DNA of 64,000 nucleotides, from contig JABLXB010000001.1 in assembly GCA_013178305.1 (NCBI GenBank), forward strand, positions 936,253 through 1,000,252. The letters run 5' to 3'. Below are positions 1 through 7,427 of this stretch, one piece after another. Source of the stretch: Bacillota bacterium. GTDB lineage: Bacteria; Bacillota; Sulfobacillia; JABLXB01. Position 1 is the first letter of the stretch, and the number at the start of each line of letters is the position of its first letter. The translations under genes and the position numbers were made by a program. A model generated the notes under the pieces. That model searched no databases, was not told the origin of the DNA, and saw nothing but the letters and a program-made list of their open reading frames with translations.

Positions 1-43
1 CACTGCCTCCCCTCCAGCAGCCAGCGCAACAATAAAATGCTGC

Positions 44-1780
44 TCAGTACTCCACCGGGCGACACCTGCGTTCGCGGCAGTATTCGTCCAGGTCTAATCC
101 CTCCGGCAGACTGCCTCGTTGCTCAATGAATATCCAGTGAAACAAGTCAAACATCATGGCCTCAAGTGGTGTCCCGCAATACTTGCCGAACGGTCCGTCA
201 AACACCCGGTTGGCCGGAAAGGTGCGCACTACATACTCCTCGACTTGCTTGGCCACGTCGCGGATTGCCGCAGGCATCCCCCACTTCTGGCGCAAGACGA
301 CATCCCCAATTCCGTATTTCTCGAGTACCCTCCTGGCTGCACCCCTCAGGACCCTTTTCGTCTCGCCATTCATCACCTTGAGCTCGATGGGAAGGGATAG
401 GGCGAAGTCCGCAACGCTTTCCCCAAGATACGCAGGCCGGATTTCGAACCCGAACGCTGCACTCGACCTGTCGACGCTCCACAAGTGATAGTTCGTGAGA
501 CCGGCTTCCACCAGCAGGTCAAACACGTTGCGCTGGTAGACTCTCTCATCCTCAGGCTGAGGGAAGACTCGCTCGACGAGCCTCGTGACTTCCGGCGATG
601 GCTCACCTATTCGGCCGAGGCGTTCTCGAATTCGGTCGGACAGGCCGAGCGGATGGCAGTAGCTCCAGTAATAACCCCCGAACAGCTCGTCTGCCCCTTC
701 TCCCGAAAAAGCTACCCTTACGTGGTCCGCAATTCTTCTCGACAATAGGTGAAACGCGACTCCCCCGTGGATATCGAACACTCCGCCAGATACGGGGTTC
801 TCGTAATGATAGACGTAGTGCGGTAGTTCTTTCAGGTACTCTTCGGCACCCACCCGAAACTCAGTGTGTATCGAGCCGATGGCGGACGCGACCGCCCTTG
901 CTGGTGAGAGATCGGGTGATTTGAGCGACTCATACAGGGTGAATGTCTGGACCGGCCGTCCAATGACCTCAGACGCCAGCGCCACTAACAGGGACGAATC
1001 GATACCGCCTGACAGGTAAAAGCCCTTTTCGTCATTCCCATGCGTCATCATCTGTTTGAGAGTAGAAGACAGCGCGTTGAGCAGCCTCTTGGATTCGCTG
1101 TCTACGTAATAGGGGCCGTCCGCGAAGCAGGCAGGAGTAGGCTGATAGTATTGCTCGACCTTGACAGACCCCTCCGTTATAATCACCACTGAGCCCGGTG
1201 GAACCTGGAGTATTCCCTCGAAAGCAGTAAGGTCCGGCGAACAAATGAATCCGAATACTGCTGCCTCTTCAAGTGCCTGCCGGTTCACGGCTGGCACAAC
1301 TGAGGGATGCTTGAGAAGCGCCTTGATCTCCGAGGCGAACAAGAGAGCCCCGCCGGACCGGGTATAGAACAATGGCTTGATCCCAAATCGATCCCTGGCC
1401 AGGATCACGCGGTCGCTGTCAATGATCGCGAGTGCAAACATGCCCCGGAGCTTCTGAATGGCTGCCGCACCGTATCGCTCATAAAGCCTGGCAACTGTCT
1501 CTACCTCGCTTACCTCGCTTGGTGGGCAATCAAGCAGCGACTGCAGCTGGCGGTAGTTGTAGATCTCCCCGTTGAGCAGAACCGCGAGCCTCTTGTCACC
1601 GGATATCAGTGGTTGCCTGCCGCGGTCGTTCCCGACGAGGGAAAGCCGGGCGACGCCGACAGAATACCTGGGGGTTACGACAACCTCGGAGTCATCGGGG
1701 CCGCGGTGTGCAACGGCCTGAAGCATGTCGTCTATAACTTGCGGATTCGACTCACCGTAGATCCCGCAGATCCCGCACAC
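44..1780 (-). CDS. AsnB-type glutamine-dependent amidotransferase, last gene of the RiPP operon
   Basis: Asparagine synthase (glutamine-hydrolysing) family, 578 aa, normal full length. The protein begins MCGICGIYG, so after Met removal Cys2 is the nucleophile of an intact class II glutaminase domain (about residues 2-200). The synthetase half carries the ATP-pyrophosphatase loop SGGIDSS near residue 256. The family activates a carboxylate as an acyl-adenylate and attacks it with ammonia or another amine. The GTG start overlaps the TAG of the upstream gene by one base (TAGTG), so it is translationally coupled to a peptide-modification operon. I infer that it amidates or cross-links the precursor peptide rather than making free asparagine. 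Lasso-peptide cyclases belong to this family, but no lasso protease is present. A housekeeping AsnB role remains possible. Confidence 0.9.
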   Translation of the reverse strand: MCGICGIYGESNPQVIDDMLQAVAHRGPDDSEVVVTPRYSVGVARLSLVGNDRGRQPLISGDKRLAVLLNGEIYNYRQLQSLLDCPPSEVSEVETVARLYERYGAAAIQKLRGMFALAIIDSDRVILARDRFGIKPLFYTRSGGALLFASEIKALLKHPSVVPAVNRQALEEAAVFGFICSPDLTAFEGILQVPPGSVVIITEGSVKVEQYYQPTPACFADGPYYVDSESKRLLNALSSTLKQMMTHGNDEKGFYLSGGIDSSLLVALASEVIGRPVQTFTLYESLKSPDLSPARAVASAIGSIHTEFRVGAEEYLKELPHYVYHYENPVSGGVFDIHGGVAFHLLSRRIADHVRVAFSGEGADELFGGYYWSYCHPLGLSDRIRERLGRIGEPSPEVTRLVERVFPQPEDERVYQRNVFDLLVEAGLTNYHLWSVDRSSAAFGFEIRPAYLGESVADFALSLPIELKVMNGETKRVLRGAARRVLEKYGIGDVVLRQKWGMPAAIRDVAKQVEEYVVRTFPANRVFDGPFGKYCGTPLEAMMFDLFHWIFIEQRGSLPEGLDLDEYCRERRCRPVEY

Positions 1781-2583
1781 TAGCCGGCTCTCCCCCGGAA
1801 GTATTCGAGGGCCTTCGATAGCCCCCAGTACGCATATGCGGAGCCTTCATCGATGAAGTGGTAGGGCCAGAGGCCCGACTCGAGCTGAGTCCGGCACAAC
1901 CAGTCCGCAGCGCGTTCGATGACCTCCGGGTCTGCCTTGTCCGGCCATGATGTCAGACCGACCAGTACTATTCCCGTGCTCCAGGGGTCACTGCCGATGG
2001 GGTGGCCCTTCCAAGGGCCGAATCCGCCGTCGTCATTCTGTTCTCCGTGGAGGTAATGCACTGTACTGGTTACCAGATTGCCATCCGGACACTCGGCGCC
2101 ACAAGCCGACAGAGCTGTCAGGGCAAAACCACCCTTGTAGGTCAGCCTGACCGATTCATCCAAGTCCTTCTTCCAAGCGTACGACAGCCACTCAACCGCC
2201 TTCCGGTCCCGAAACACGGGGAGCATGGTCGCAATGAGGCTGGTCGTTATTATCCTGGGGCCGTCTCTATTCGAGAGTCCCCATCCTCCCGCTTCGTTTC
2301 TCATTGTCCGAAGCCAGTTAATAGCACGCTGCACCTGGACCTCGAATCCTCCCGCCGTCAGCAAAGCCCGAGTGCACCAAACGGTTTCGTCTACGTCTGC
2401 CCACCCGCCGTCAGGTTGCTGGCATTCAGATATCCAATTCGCAAGTTGCGTCTCTGACCCAACAAGAGAAAGGAGCCTAGCCACCCGTACGGGCGGCACT
2501 CTGGGAGCGAAGTCGCGCAGGTTGCCCATCAAAGCCACATAAGTCCGACCAATAACCTGCCGGAGATTCTCTACTTCTATCAT
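1780..2583 (-). CDS. alpha/alpha-toroid (prenyltransferase/squalene-cyclase repeat) protein with DVDE motif
   Basis: 267 aa with repeated QW-like motifs (QPDGGWADVDE, NEAGGWGLSN, NDDGGFGPW, ESGLWPYHF), the signature of the alpha/alpha toroid shared by squalene-hopene cyclases, protein prenyltransferase beta subunits and LanC-like cyclases. It is about the size of a single barrel domain. Residues 63-66 read DVDE followed by T, one residue away from the DXDD(T) acid motif of class II terpene cyclases. No signal peptide or membrane segment is seen. Start ATG overlaps the stop of the 1033-aa gene (ATGA), and its stop overlaps the AsnB start. Its place between a radical SAM RiPP set and AsnB suggests peptide tailoring or ring closure; that function is inference. 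Confidence 0.8.
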   Translation of the reverse strand: MIEVENLRQVIGRTYVALMGNLRDFAPRVPPVRVARLLSLVGSETQLANWISECQQPDGGWADVDETVWCTRALLTAGGFEVQVQRAINWLRTMRNEAGGWGLSNRDGPRIITTSLIATMLPVFRDRKAVEWLSYAWKKDLDESVRLTYKGGFALTALSACGAECPDGNLVTSTVHYLHGEQNDDGGFGPWKGHPIGSDPWSTGIVLVGLTSWPDKADPEVIERAADWLCRTQLESGLWPYHFIDEGSAYAYWGLSKALEYFRGRAG

Positions 2584-5500
2584 GCTTTTTGCTCCGCCAT
2601 CGCACCCACCTTGCGCCGTATCTGGTCGTCAGTCAGCGCCCTGCAAGTGTTGCATATGTAATAGATGCGCTCGGTGGGTCCAAATGTCACATAATGGAAA
2701 GTGCTAGTCCATGAATAAAACTGCCCACAACAAGAACACTTGATCAAGCGCTGTACTGGGTCAACGATCAAGCCCGTGTCGCCGGGCACGACCCTATTCC
2801 GCTTTGCGTGGCCATTCAAGTATTCTTCCAACTGTGTTGCCAGGTGGATCCGGAGCCCTCCAGCCATTTCTTCGCCGAATTCCGAGAGAACAATGAGGGG
2901 CGCGCGCGTCCCGGACCTAGCCATTAGATCTGTCGCCAGCCATAGGATTCCCGGAAAATACAAGTGTTGCTTCCCATGAAGTACGTGGTGCCGAGTACAG
3001 TTCTCATCAAAATAGGACATCATGGGAAACCTTTCAGGTGCGATGCAGCCAACATGCGCGCACACCAAGCCAGAATCCGAATACTCGTTGAAGATGTCTG
3101 GAGTCCACTTAGTATCACAGGGTAATCCGATTGTCCCAACGAGCTCATTCCTGGCTACTAGCCTGAGTTTGAACCCGATGCTATCGCACTTGGAGCTGTC
3201 CTCGTGTATGGCCTTGGTCGGTATGACCTCAACATAGTCGCTGCAGCCCTCGGTCACCCTGACTTGCAGTTGTTTGGCGCCCGGATCGTTCGCGTTCGCG
3301 TCCTCAGTGCTCGCTGGTTCCAGAACCTGCGTATGCTTGAACACGTATCTTGCGCTATCAATTGTGGGTTCAAGCCGTTTCAAGACGCCGGGCGAAAGGC
3401 CAAGAATTACTGGTGCAAAGACCTTACTGTGCTGCTTCCCGATGCTCTTGCTCCGGTTCCTTTCCAATTCGATTAGAAGGTTGGTGATTCTTCCAAAGTC
3501 TTCAATGTGGTCAGGATGATTGTGGGACACGAGGATCGCAGTGATATCACTTATGCGAAATCCCTCGAATATGAAATTCTTTACAAAATCATAGCCAGGG
3601 TCAATTGCAATACCGAGGTCGATCATCCCACTCTCGTTGGTGTGAAACAGAAAGTAGCCCCCGCCTTCAGAAAAAGTGAGCGCGGGCGTGAATGAATTCC
3701 ACCTCTTGAGTACCACAAAGCCCCAACCAGATGGCGTTTTCCAGGTATTGTCCTGTTCATAAAGGAGACGCTGAATGCGCTTGCGATTGGCCGTCAGCAC
3801 TCCGTCGTAATAGTGCCTCATGTCAGCAATCTTGGTGTCTATGCCGTTAGGAAGAATGGAGTCCTTGTCGCGCTCATGGTACGTACAGTTAGGGCCAAAC
3901 CGGTCGATTGCACGGGCACAGCCCTCGAGGCACTTCAGACTGCATGAGTGCAAGTGTCCCGTCGTCTGGCATTCCGGATTGTCGCTGGGGAAGAACCTCT
4001 TCGCCATGATCTTGCGGATTTCGCGGTGCCTATTGGCCTTTGGCCTCCTGAGACCGAGATCGTGAGCCCATTCCTTGAGTTCCGTGCGCTCAAACACAGT
4101 GAGTGGGGGTTTACGCTCGCCCCGAAGCAACTTCTGCACCAGATCTTTACAGTATTCTCTCCAGTCGCTTTGCATCTGTATTACCTTCGAGCTTACTGTG
4201 GGGCTCTGTGAACTCTTCTCGAGTTGTCTCATTAGCCGTCTCGAATTCTCGGTGAGGCTCGCCCGAAGCTCCTCCGCCAACGGTTGGTACTTATCCTTTG
4301 CCACGGCTACCAAGACCTCATCTTTCACAGGTCCGTCACAACAGAGGTCCAGGTAGTCTTGAACAGCTTGCAGAAGCACGTCGCCCGGCTGATGCAGGCT
4401 ATCAATCACGCGGATAGTCATCTCGCACAGGGGTAGACCCTTGACCCACAAGGACAAGGCCTCTGTCACTTCGGGTTTGTCCTTTTCGTTTTCCCCGATC
4501 TGAGCTTTGATTAGGTCGGCGATGGTCTTGAGAGATTTTCCTCCGTCATCGAGTCCTTTGTTGCCAGCCTCCTCCGATGTCGACTTGACGGTGTTGAGCC
4601 ACCACTTGTATTCCTGTTGTTTCCACTCGATCACAGAAGCACGTTGCTGTGATCGAAGAATCAGGCATTCTGTCTTTGGCTCCAAGAGGTCGCTCACAGT
4701 CTTTTCGAAATCGGGGGCCACAGACGAGTTGACTTCGCCCAAGTCGGATTTAGCCCGCCAAGTGAGTGCCATACGCCTTTCTTTCCAATAGCTAGCGTCG
4801 GGTTTCTCCAAGCTGTCATGCGAGAACACCCTGCTGCGGAGTGACTCCAAGACCCTTAGGGCTTCTTCGGTTCTTTGCATGTTAGTAAGGACATCAGCAG
4901 TCTCCACTGCCGCAGGAATCATTACATAGTAATCGAACAGGCTCTTATCCGAGTCGCCCCACTGCCACCACGAACCGATCCCGTCCCTCCCGAAGTAGTT
5001 GTTGTCTCGTATGGCTTCATGAATCTTGTCAAACTCCCTGAGCGCCTTGTCATGATCACGAACGTGAAAACATGCTTGAGCCTTGTTGTATAGCGCTACC
5101 AGCTCGTAGGGGCTCTCACCACCGCGCTTGCGGTTGTTGCTGCTCTTTAGTGCGGCGTTGAGCAGGTTGAGACTCTGATCTGCATACCCGACTGAAAGGA
5201 AGCCCGTGTAACACTGCGACACCTCATTCAGGTATAGCAGCCTCAAAAGGAACCTCTCACAGTCCCCTCTATTATCGCAGCCTTCCTTACCATCCCACAC
5301 CCTCGAGACCGGCATCTTAGTCGGAGCCTGAGGCAGGTGAGCAAGAAGGTAGAGAGATAGACCGTCAAGTTTCTCAAGGAGATCGGAATCATGGCTCCCC
5401 TGAATCACCGCGCGGGCTCTCTTCGCCGTAATCAGCCTCAGGCAGTCCGGTGACCATTGCTTTGCCTCACCCAGATGATCGGCCACTTCGCCAATCTTGT

Positions 5501-5681
5501 CTTCCAGGTCGATGGTAGAATGTGGGCCCAATTGGGCAAGATGCAAAGGATCAAACGGCCAATCGCGGTCATCTGACGAGAAGTGCCAACCGAGATCATA
5601 TCGTTCCGTATCGATGGCTGAGTCGTACCTGATGCAGAACCGTTCGAATTCGCGGAAGTCCTCTTGCCTCAAGACTTTCAC
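2580..5681 (-). CDS. large metallo-beta-lactamase-fold protein with helical-repeat N-terminus
   Basis: 1033 aa, GTG start six bases after the precursor stop. The first ~550 residues look all-helical and TPR-like (for example the stretch around YNKAQACFHVRDHDKALREF). A Cys/His-rich patch lies near residues 570-620. The metallo-beta-lactamase fold follows, with the metal motif HNHPDH (HXHXDH) at residues 720-725 and further His/Asp (for example CAHVG) downstream. The C-terminus has a CSCC...CNTC zinc-ribbon-like module near residues 980-1015. MBL-fold enzymes are hydrolases or oxidoreductases. Here the gene sits directly after the candidate precursor, so leader cleavage, thiol chemistry or nucleic-acid hydrolysis are all conceivable. 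I recognise no named family for the full-length protein. The function is unknown. Confidence 0.85.
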   Translation of the reverse strand: MKVLRQEDFREFERFCIRYDSAIDTERYDLGWHFSSDDRDWPFDPLHLAQLGPHSTIDLEDKIGEVADHLGEAKQWSPDCLRLITAKRARAVIQGSHDSDLLEKLDGLSLYLLAHLPQAPTKMPVSRVWDGKEGCDNRGDCERFLLRLLYLNEVSQCYTGFLSVGYADQSLNLLNAALKSSNNRKRGGESPYELVALYNKAQACFHVRDHDKALREFDKIHEAIRDNNYFGRDGIGSWWQWGDSDKSLFDYYVMIPAAVETADVLTNMQRTEEALRVLESLRSRVFSHDSLEKPDASYWKERRMALTWRAKSDLGEVNSSVAPDFEKTVSDLLEPKTECLILRSQQRASVIEWKQQEYKWWLNTVKSTSEEAGNKGLDDGGKSLKTIADLIKAQIGENEKDKPEVTEALSLWVKGLPLCEMTIRVIDSLHQPGDVLLQAVQDYLDLCCDGPVKDEVLVAVAKDKYQPLAEELRASLTENSRRLMRQLEKSSQSPTVSSKVIQMQSDWREYCKDLVQKLLRGERKPPLTVFERTELKEWAHDLGLRRPKANRHREIRKIMAKRFFPSDNPECQTTGHLHSCSLKCLEGCARAIDRFGPNCTYHERDKDSILPNGIDTKIADMRHYYDGVLTANRKRIQRLLYEQDNTWKTPSGWGFVVLKRWNSFTPALTFSEGGGYFLFHTNESGMIDLGIAIDPGYDFVKNFIFEGFRISDITAILVSHNHPDHIEDFGRITNLLIELERNRSKSIGKQHSKVFAPVILGLSPGVLKRLEPTIDSARYVFKHTQVLEPASTEDANANDPGAKQLQVRVTEGCSDYVEVIPTKAIHEDSSKCDSIGFKLRLVARNELVGTIGLPCDTKWTPDIFNEYSDSGLVCAHVGCIAPERFPMMSYFDENCTRHHVLHGKQHLYFPGILWLATDLMARSGTRAPLIVLSEFGEEMAGGLRIHLATQLEEYLNGHAKRNRVVPGDTGLIVDPVQRLIKCSCCGQFYSWTSTFHYVTFGPTERIYYICNTCRALTDDQIRRKVGAMAEQKA

Positions 5682-5687
5682 TCCCGT

Positions 5688-5831
5688 CTATCTGCATCCG
5701 TGACAAGACGAGCACTGCCTGCACGCAACCTTCGGCCTGCTAACCTCAATCAGTTCCTGCGGGAACTTCATTGTCTCTTCTTTCTTCACTGTGGGCTTCT
5801 GGTAAGGTCGCTTCTGGGTGACAGTCTTCAC
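5688..5831 (-). CDS. candidate RiPP precursor peptide, 47 aa, C-terminal CX2CX2CX2C core
   Basis: Small GTG-initiated frame. It starts MKTVTQKRPYQKP, has a Lys/Arg-rich leader with a mixed acidic/hydrophobic middle (KFPQELIEV), and ends VACRQCSSCHGCR. Cysteines are at 37, 40, 43 and 46, a perfect three-residue periodicity at the extreme C-terminus. The GTG overlaps the TGA of the PqqD-like gene (GTGA), and GAGGAGGGA lies upstream, so coupling is strong. Size, leader/core layout, and position directly after a radical SAM/SPASM enzyme and a PqqD-type leader-binding protein are those of RiPP precursors. It resembles SCIFF-type Cys-rich precursors in concept but has four rather than six cysteines and a different arrangement. 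Product structure is unknown. Confidence 0.75.
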   Translation of the reverse strand: MKTVTQKRPYQKPTVKKEETMKFPQELIEVSRPKVACRQCSSCHGCR

Positions 5832-6127
5832 GGCTTATCCCTCCTCAGCGCTATGCCCTCATTCACCAAGTCAGCCAACAACTGCTCCACGTCTTTTTGG
5901 GCTACCTCGGCAGTGACTTCGTACTCCTCGGCCAGCAACTCCGCAAGCGTCTCAACGTCGGCCACGCCTTCCGCGGCGATCGACTTGATAACTTGGTAGG
6001 CTTCCCGGTTTACCGAGTAGTGCCTTCCGTCCCTTGTGTTGAACACCCAGTATCTCCCGGCGTCCTCGACCTGACGAAGGGCAACGCCCTCTTTCAGTTC
6101 GTAGACATGTCCGCGTGCTTCCAGCAA
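5828..6127 (-). CDS. PqqD-family peptide chaperone (RiPP recognition element)
   Basis: About 99 aa from a TTG start preceded at seven bases by GGAGGAGG. A longer reading with an upstream ATG is possible, but it would overlap the radical SAM gene by ~97 bp. The body has the PqqD winged-helix pattern: a beta strand around GRYWVFNTRDGRHYSVNREA, then helices ending in EQLLADLVNEGI. PqqD-like proteins bind the leader of a precursor peptide and present it to a radical SAM enzyme. The chosen start overlaps the radical SAM gene by 34 bp, and the stop overlaps the precursor start. The three adjacent genes therefore form the minimal enzyme-chaperone-substrate set. Confidence 0.85.
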   Translation of the reverse strand: MLEARGHVYELKEGVALRQVEDAGRYWVFNTRDGRHYSVNREAYQVIKSIAAEGVADVETLAELLAEEYEVTAEVAQKDVEQLLADLVNEGIALRRDKP

Positions 6128-7152
6128 TGCGGGTCCTCCTCCAGGTAGTCGCCGGTGATGCAGTATGCCATTGCCCTGCATCCCCGGCACAGCGGGGCAA
6201 GTTCACACGCACCGCACTTCCCTTTGAGATTCGACGGATTCCTCACCGACCACAAAACATCAGAATCATACCATGCCTTAAAGACGCCGTCCGTCAATAC
6301 GTTGCCGATCGGGATTGGCAACCGCCTGCAAGGATAGAGCGTCCCATCATGCATGATGGTCAGCGCATTGGTGCCCACGGAACACATCGCGCCAACAGTG
6401 CTGTCCTCCGCATCAATCAGGCAGAAGAGGGGTCGGTGCATCAGCACTCGAATGCGCCTGGTCCCAGTGCCAAACGCATGGACCGTCTTGAAAAGAGCCG
6501 CTGCGTCGTCTCTCGAAAGCACCAGTTCTCGCACCTCTGCACCCGAGCCCTCCGGCACAAACCTCTCCACAGCGAAGGCATCGACTCCTTCGTCCTCCAA
6601 GAAGCGAATCATCTCCGGGACGTGGTCGTTGTTCAGCTTCGACGCCGTCATCATGACACTCACCTGAAAGCCGTGGCCTTTCAGCTCCCTTATGGCTGAC
6701 ACCGTCGTATCGAACGACCCAGTCCCGCGTATGACATCGTTGACTTCACGGTAGGGCGATTCTAGTGACAGTTGCACCCTTCGGAGTTTCGACAGGCGAT
6801 CCAGTCTCTGGAGGTCGCCGCCAGAAAGCAAGGAGCCATTGGTCAAGACATCGTAGTACGTAAACCAGTCGCTCCGATCCATGAGCTCCGCCAACCGGAA
6901 GAGGTCTTCGCGCCTGATGAAGGGCTCCCCGCCAGTCAACGAAGCAGAGCCCGGGCGCTGCCACTGGCGCAGTGCTCCTTCAAGCCGGTGGAAGACCAGA
7001 GTCAGCTGATCAGGTGTGAGTTCGTTTGCGCCGTCGTAAGAATCGTGGTAGCAATGTCTGCAGCGAAGGTTGCACCTCTGGGTGATGTGCCACTGGAAGT
7101 AGAATTCGCCCAGGGAGTTTCCGGTCATCTTGCCCCTTCCGGGCCGTGACAT
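6094..7152 (-). CDS. radical SAM/SPASM peptide-modifying enzyme
   Basis: 352 aa. The radical SAM [4Fe-4S] motif CNLRCRHC is at residues 27-34 (C27, C31, C34), followed by SLTGGEPF, the usual GGE motif for SAM binding. The C-terminus (from about residue 250) has a Cys-rich SPASM domain with MCSVG, YPCRRL and CGACELAPLCRGC, which holds auxiliary Fe-S clusters. This architecture is typical of enzymes that make thioether or carbon-carbon links in peptides. First gene of the six-gene operon. ATG at 7152 has only a weak ribosome site; an ATG eight codons later follows GGAAGGGG and could be the true start. The Cys-rich 47-aa peptide encoded downstream is the likely substrate. No export gene is linked. 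Confidence 0.9.
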   Translation of the reverse strand: MSRPGRGKMTGNSLGEFYFQWHITQRCNLRCRHCYHDSYDGANELTPDQLTLVFHRLEGALRQWQRPGSASLTGGEPFIRREDLFRLAELMDRSDWFTYYDVLTNGSLLSGGDLQRLDRLSKLRRVQLSLESPYREVNDVIRGTGSFDTTVSAIRELKGHGFQVSVMMTASKLNNDHVPEMIRFLEDEGVDAFAVERFVPEGSGAEVRELVLSRDDAAALFKTVHAFGTGTRRIRVLMHRPLFCLIDAEDSTVGAMCSVGTNALTIMHDGTLYPCRRLPIPIGNVLTDGVFKAWYDSDVLWSVRNPSNLKGKCGACELAPLCRGCRAMAYCITGDYLEEDPHCWKHADMSTN

Positions 7153-7427
7153 GTGGCCCTGCTTGCCGCGAGATTACGCCGCCGTTTCGCACTATAATCT
7201 ATGCAAGAAGGCTGCTTGCCGAGAAGAATTCGGCGCAATATCGCCAGGGATTATGGGAGATTTCTCCTTGAGCATCGCGGACTCCTTCATTCGCTAACCG
7301 TGTCGATCCCGGGCTCGGCTCTCGGCGAGCGGCTGCCCGCTCCCCGATCAAAGCAGACTCCAGCGGTAGGTAACCCCGCCCCCGCGTCGTACTATCCCTG
7401 TAGGCCAACGATCCCGGGGGCGCCAAC

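Noticed and set aside
5688-5831. SCIFF (six-cysteine) precursor
   Set aside because: Only four cysteines and a different spacing; the partner genes also differ.
44-7152. Lasso peptide cluster
   Set aside because: AsnB and a PqqD-like protein are present, but there is no transglutaminase-like leader protease, and the precursor ends in a Cys-rich tail instead of a typical lasso core.
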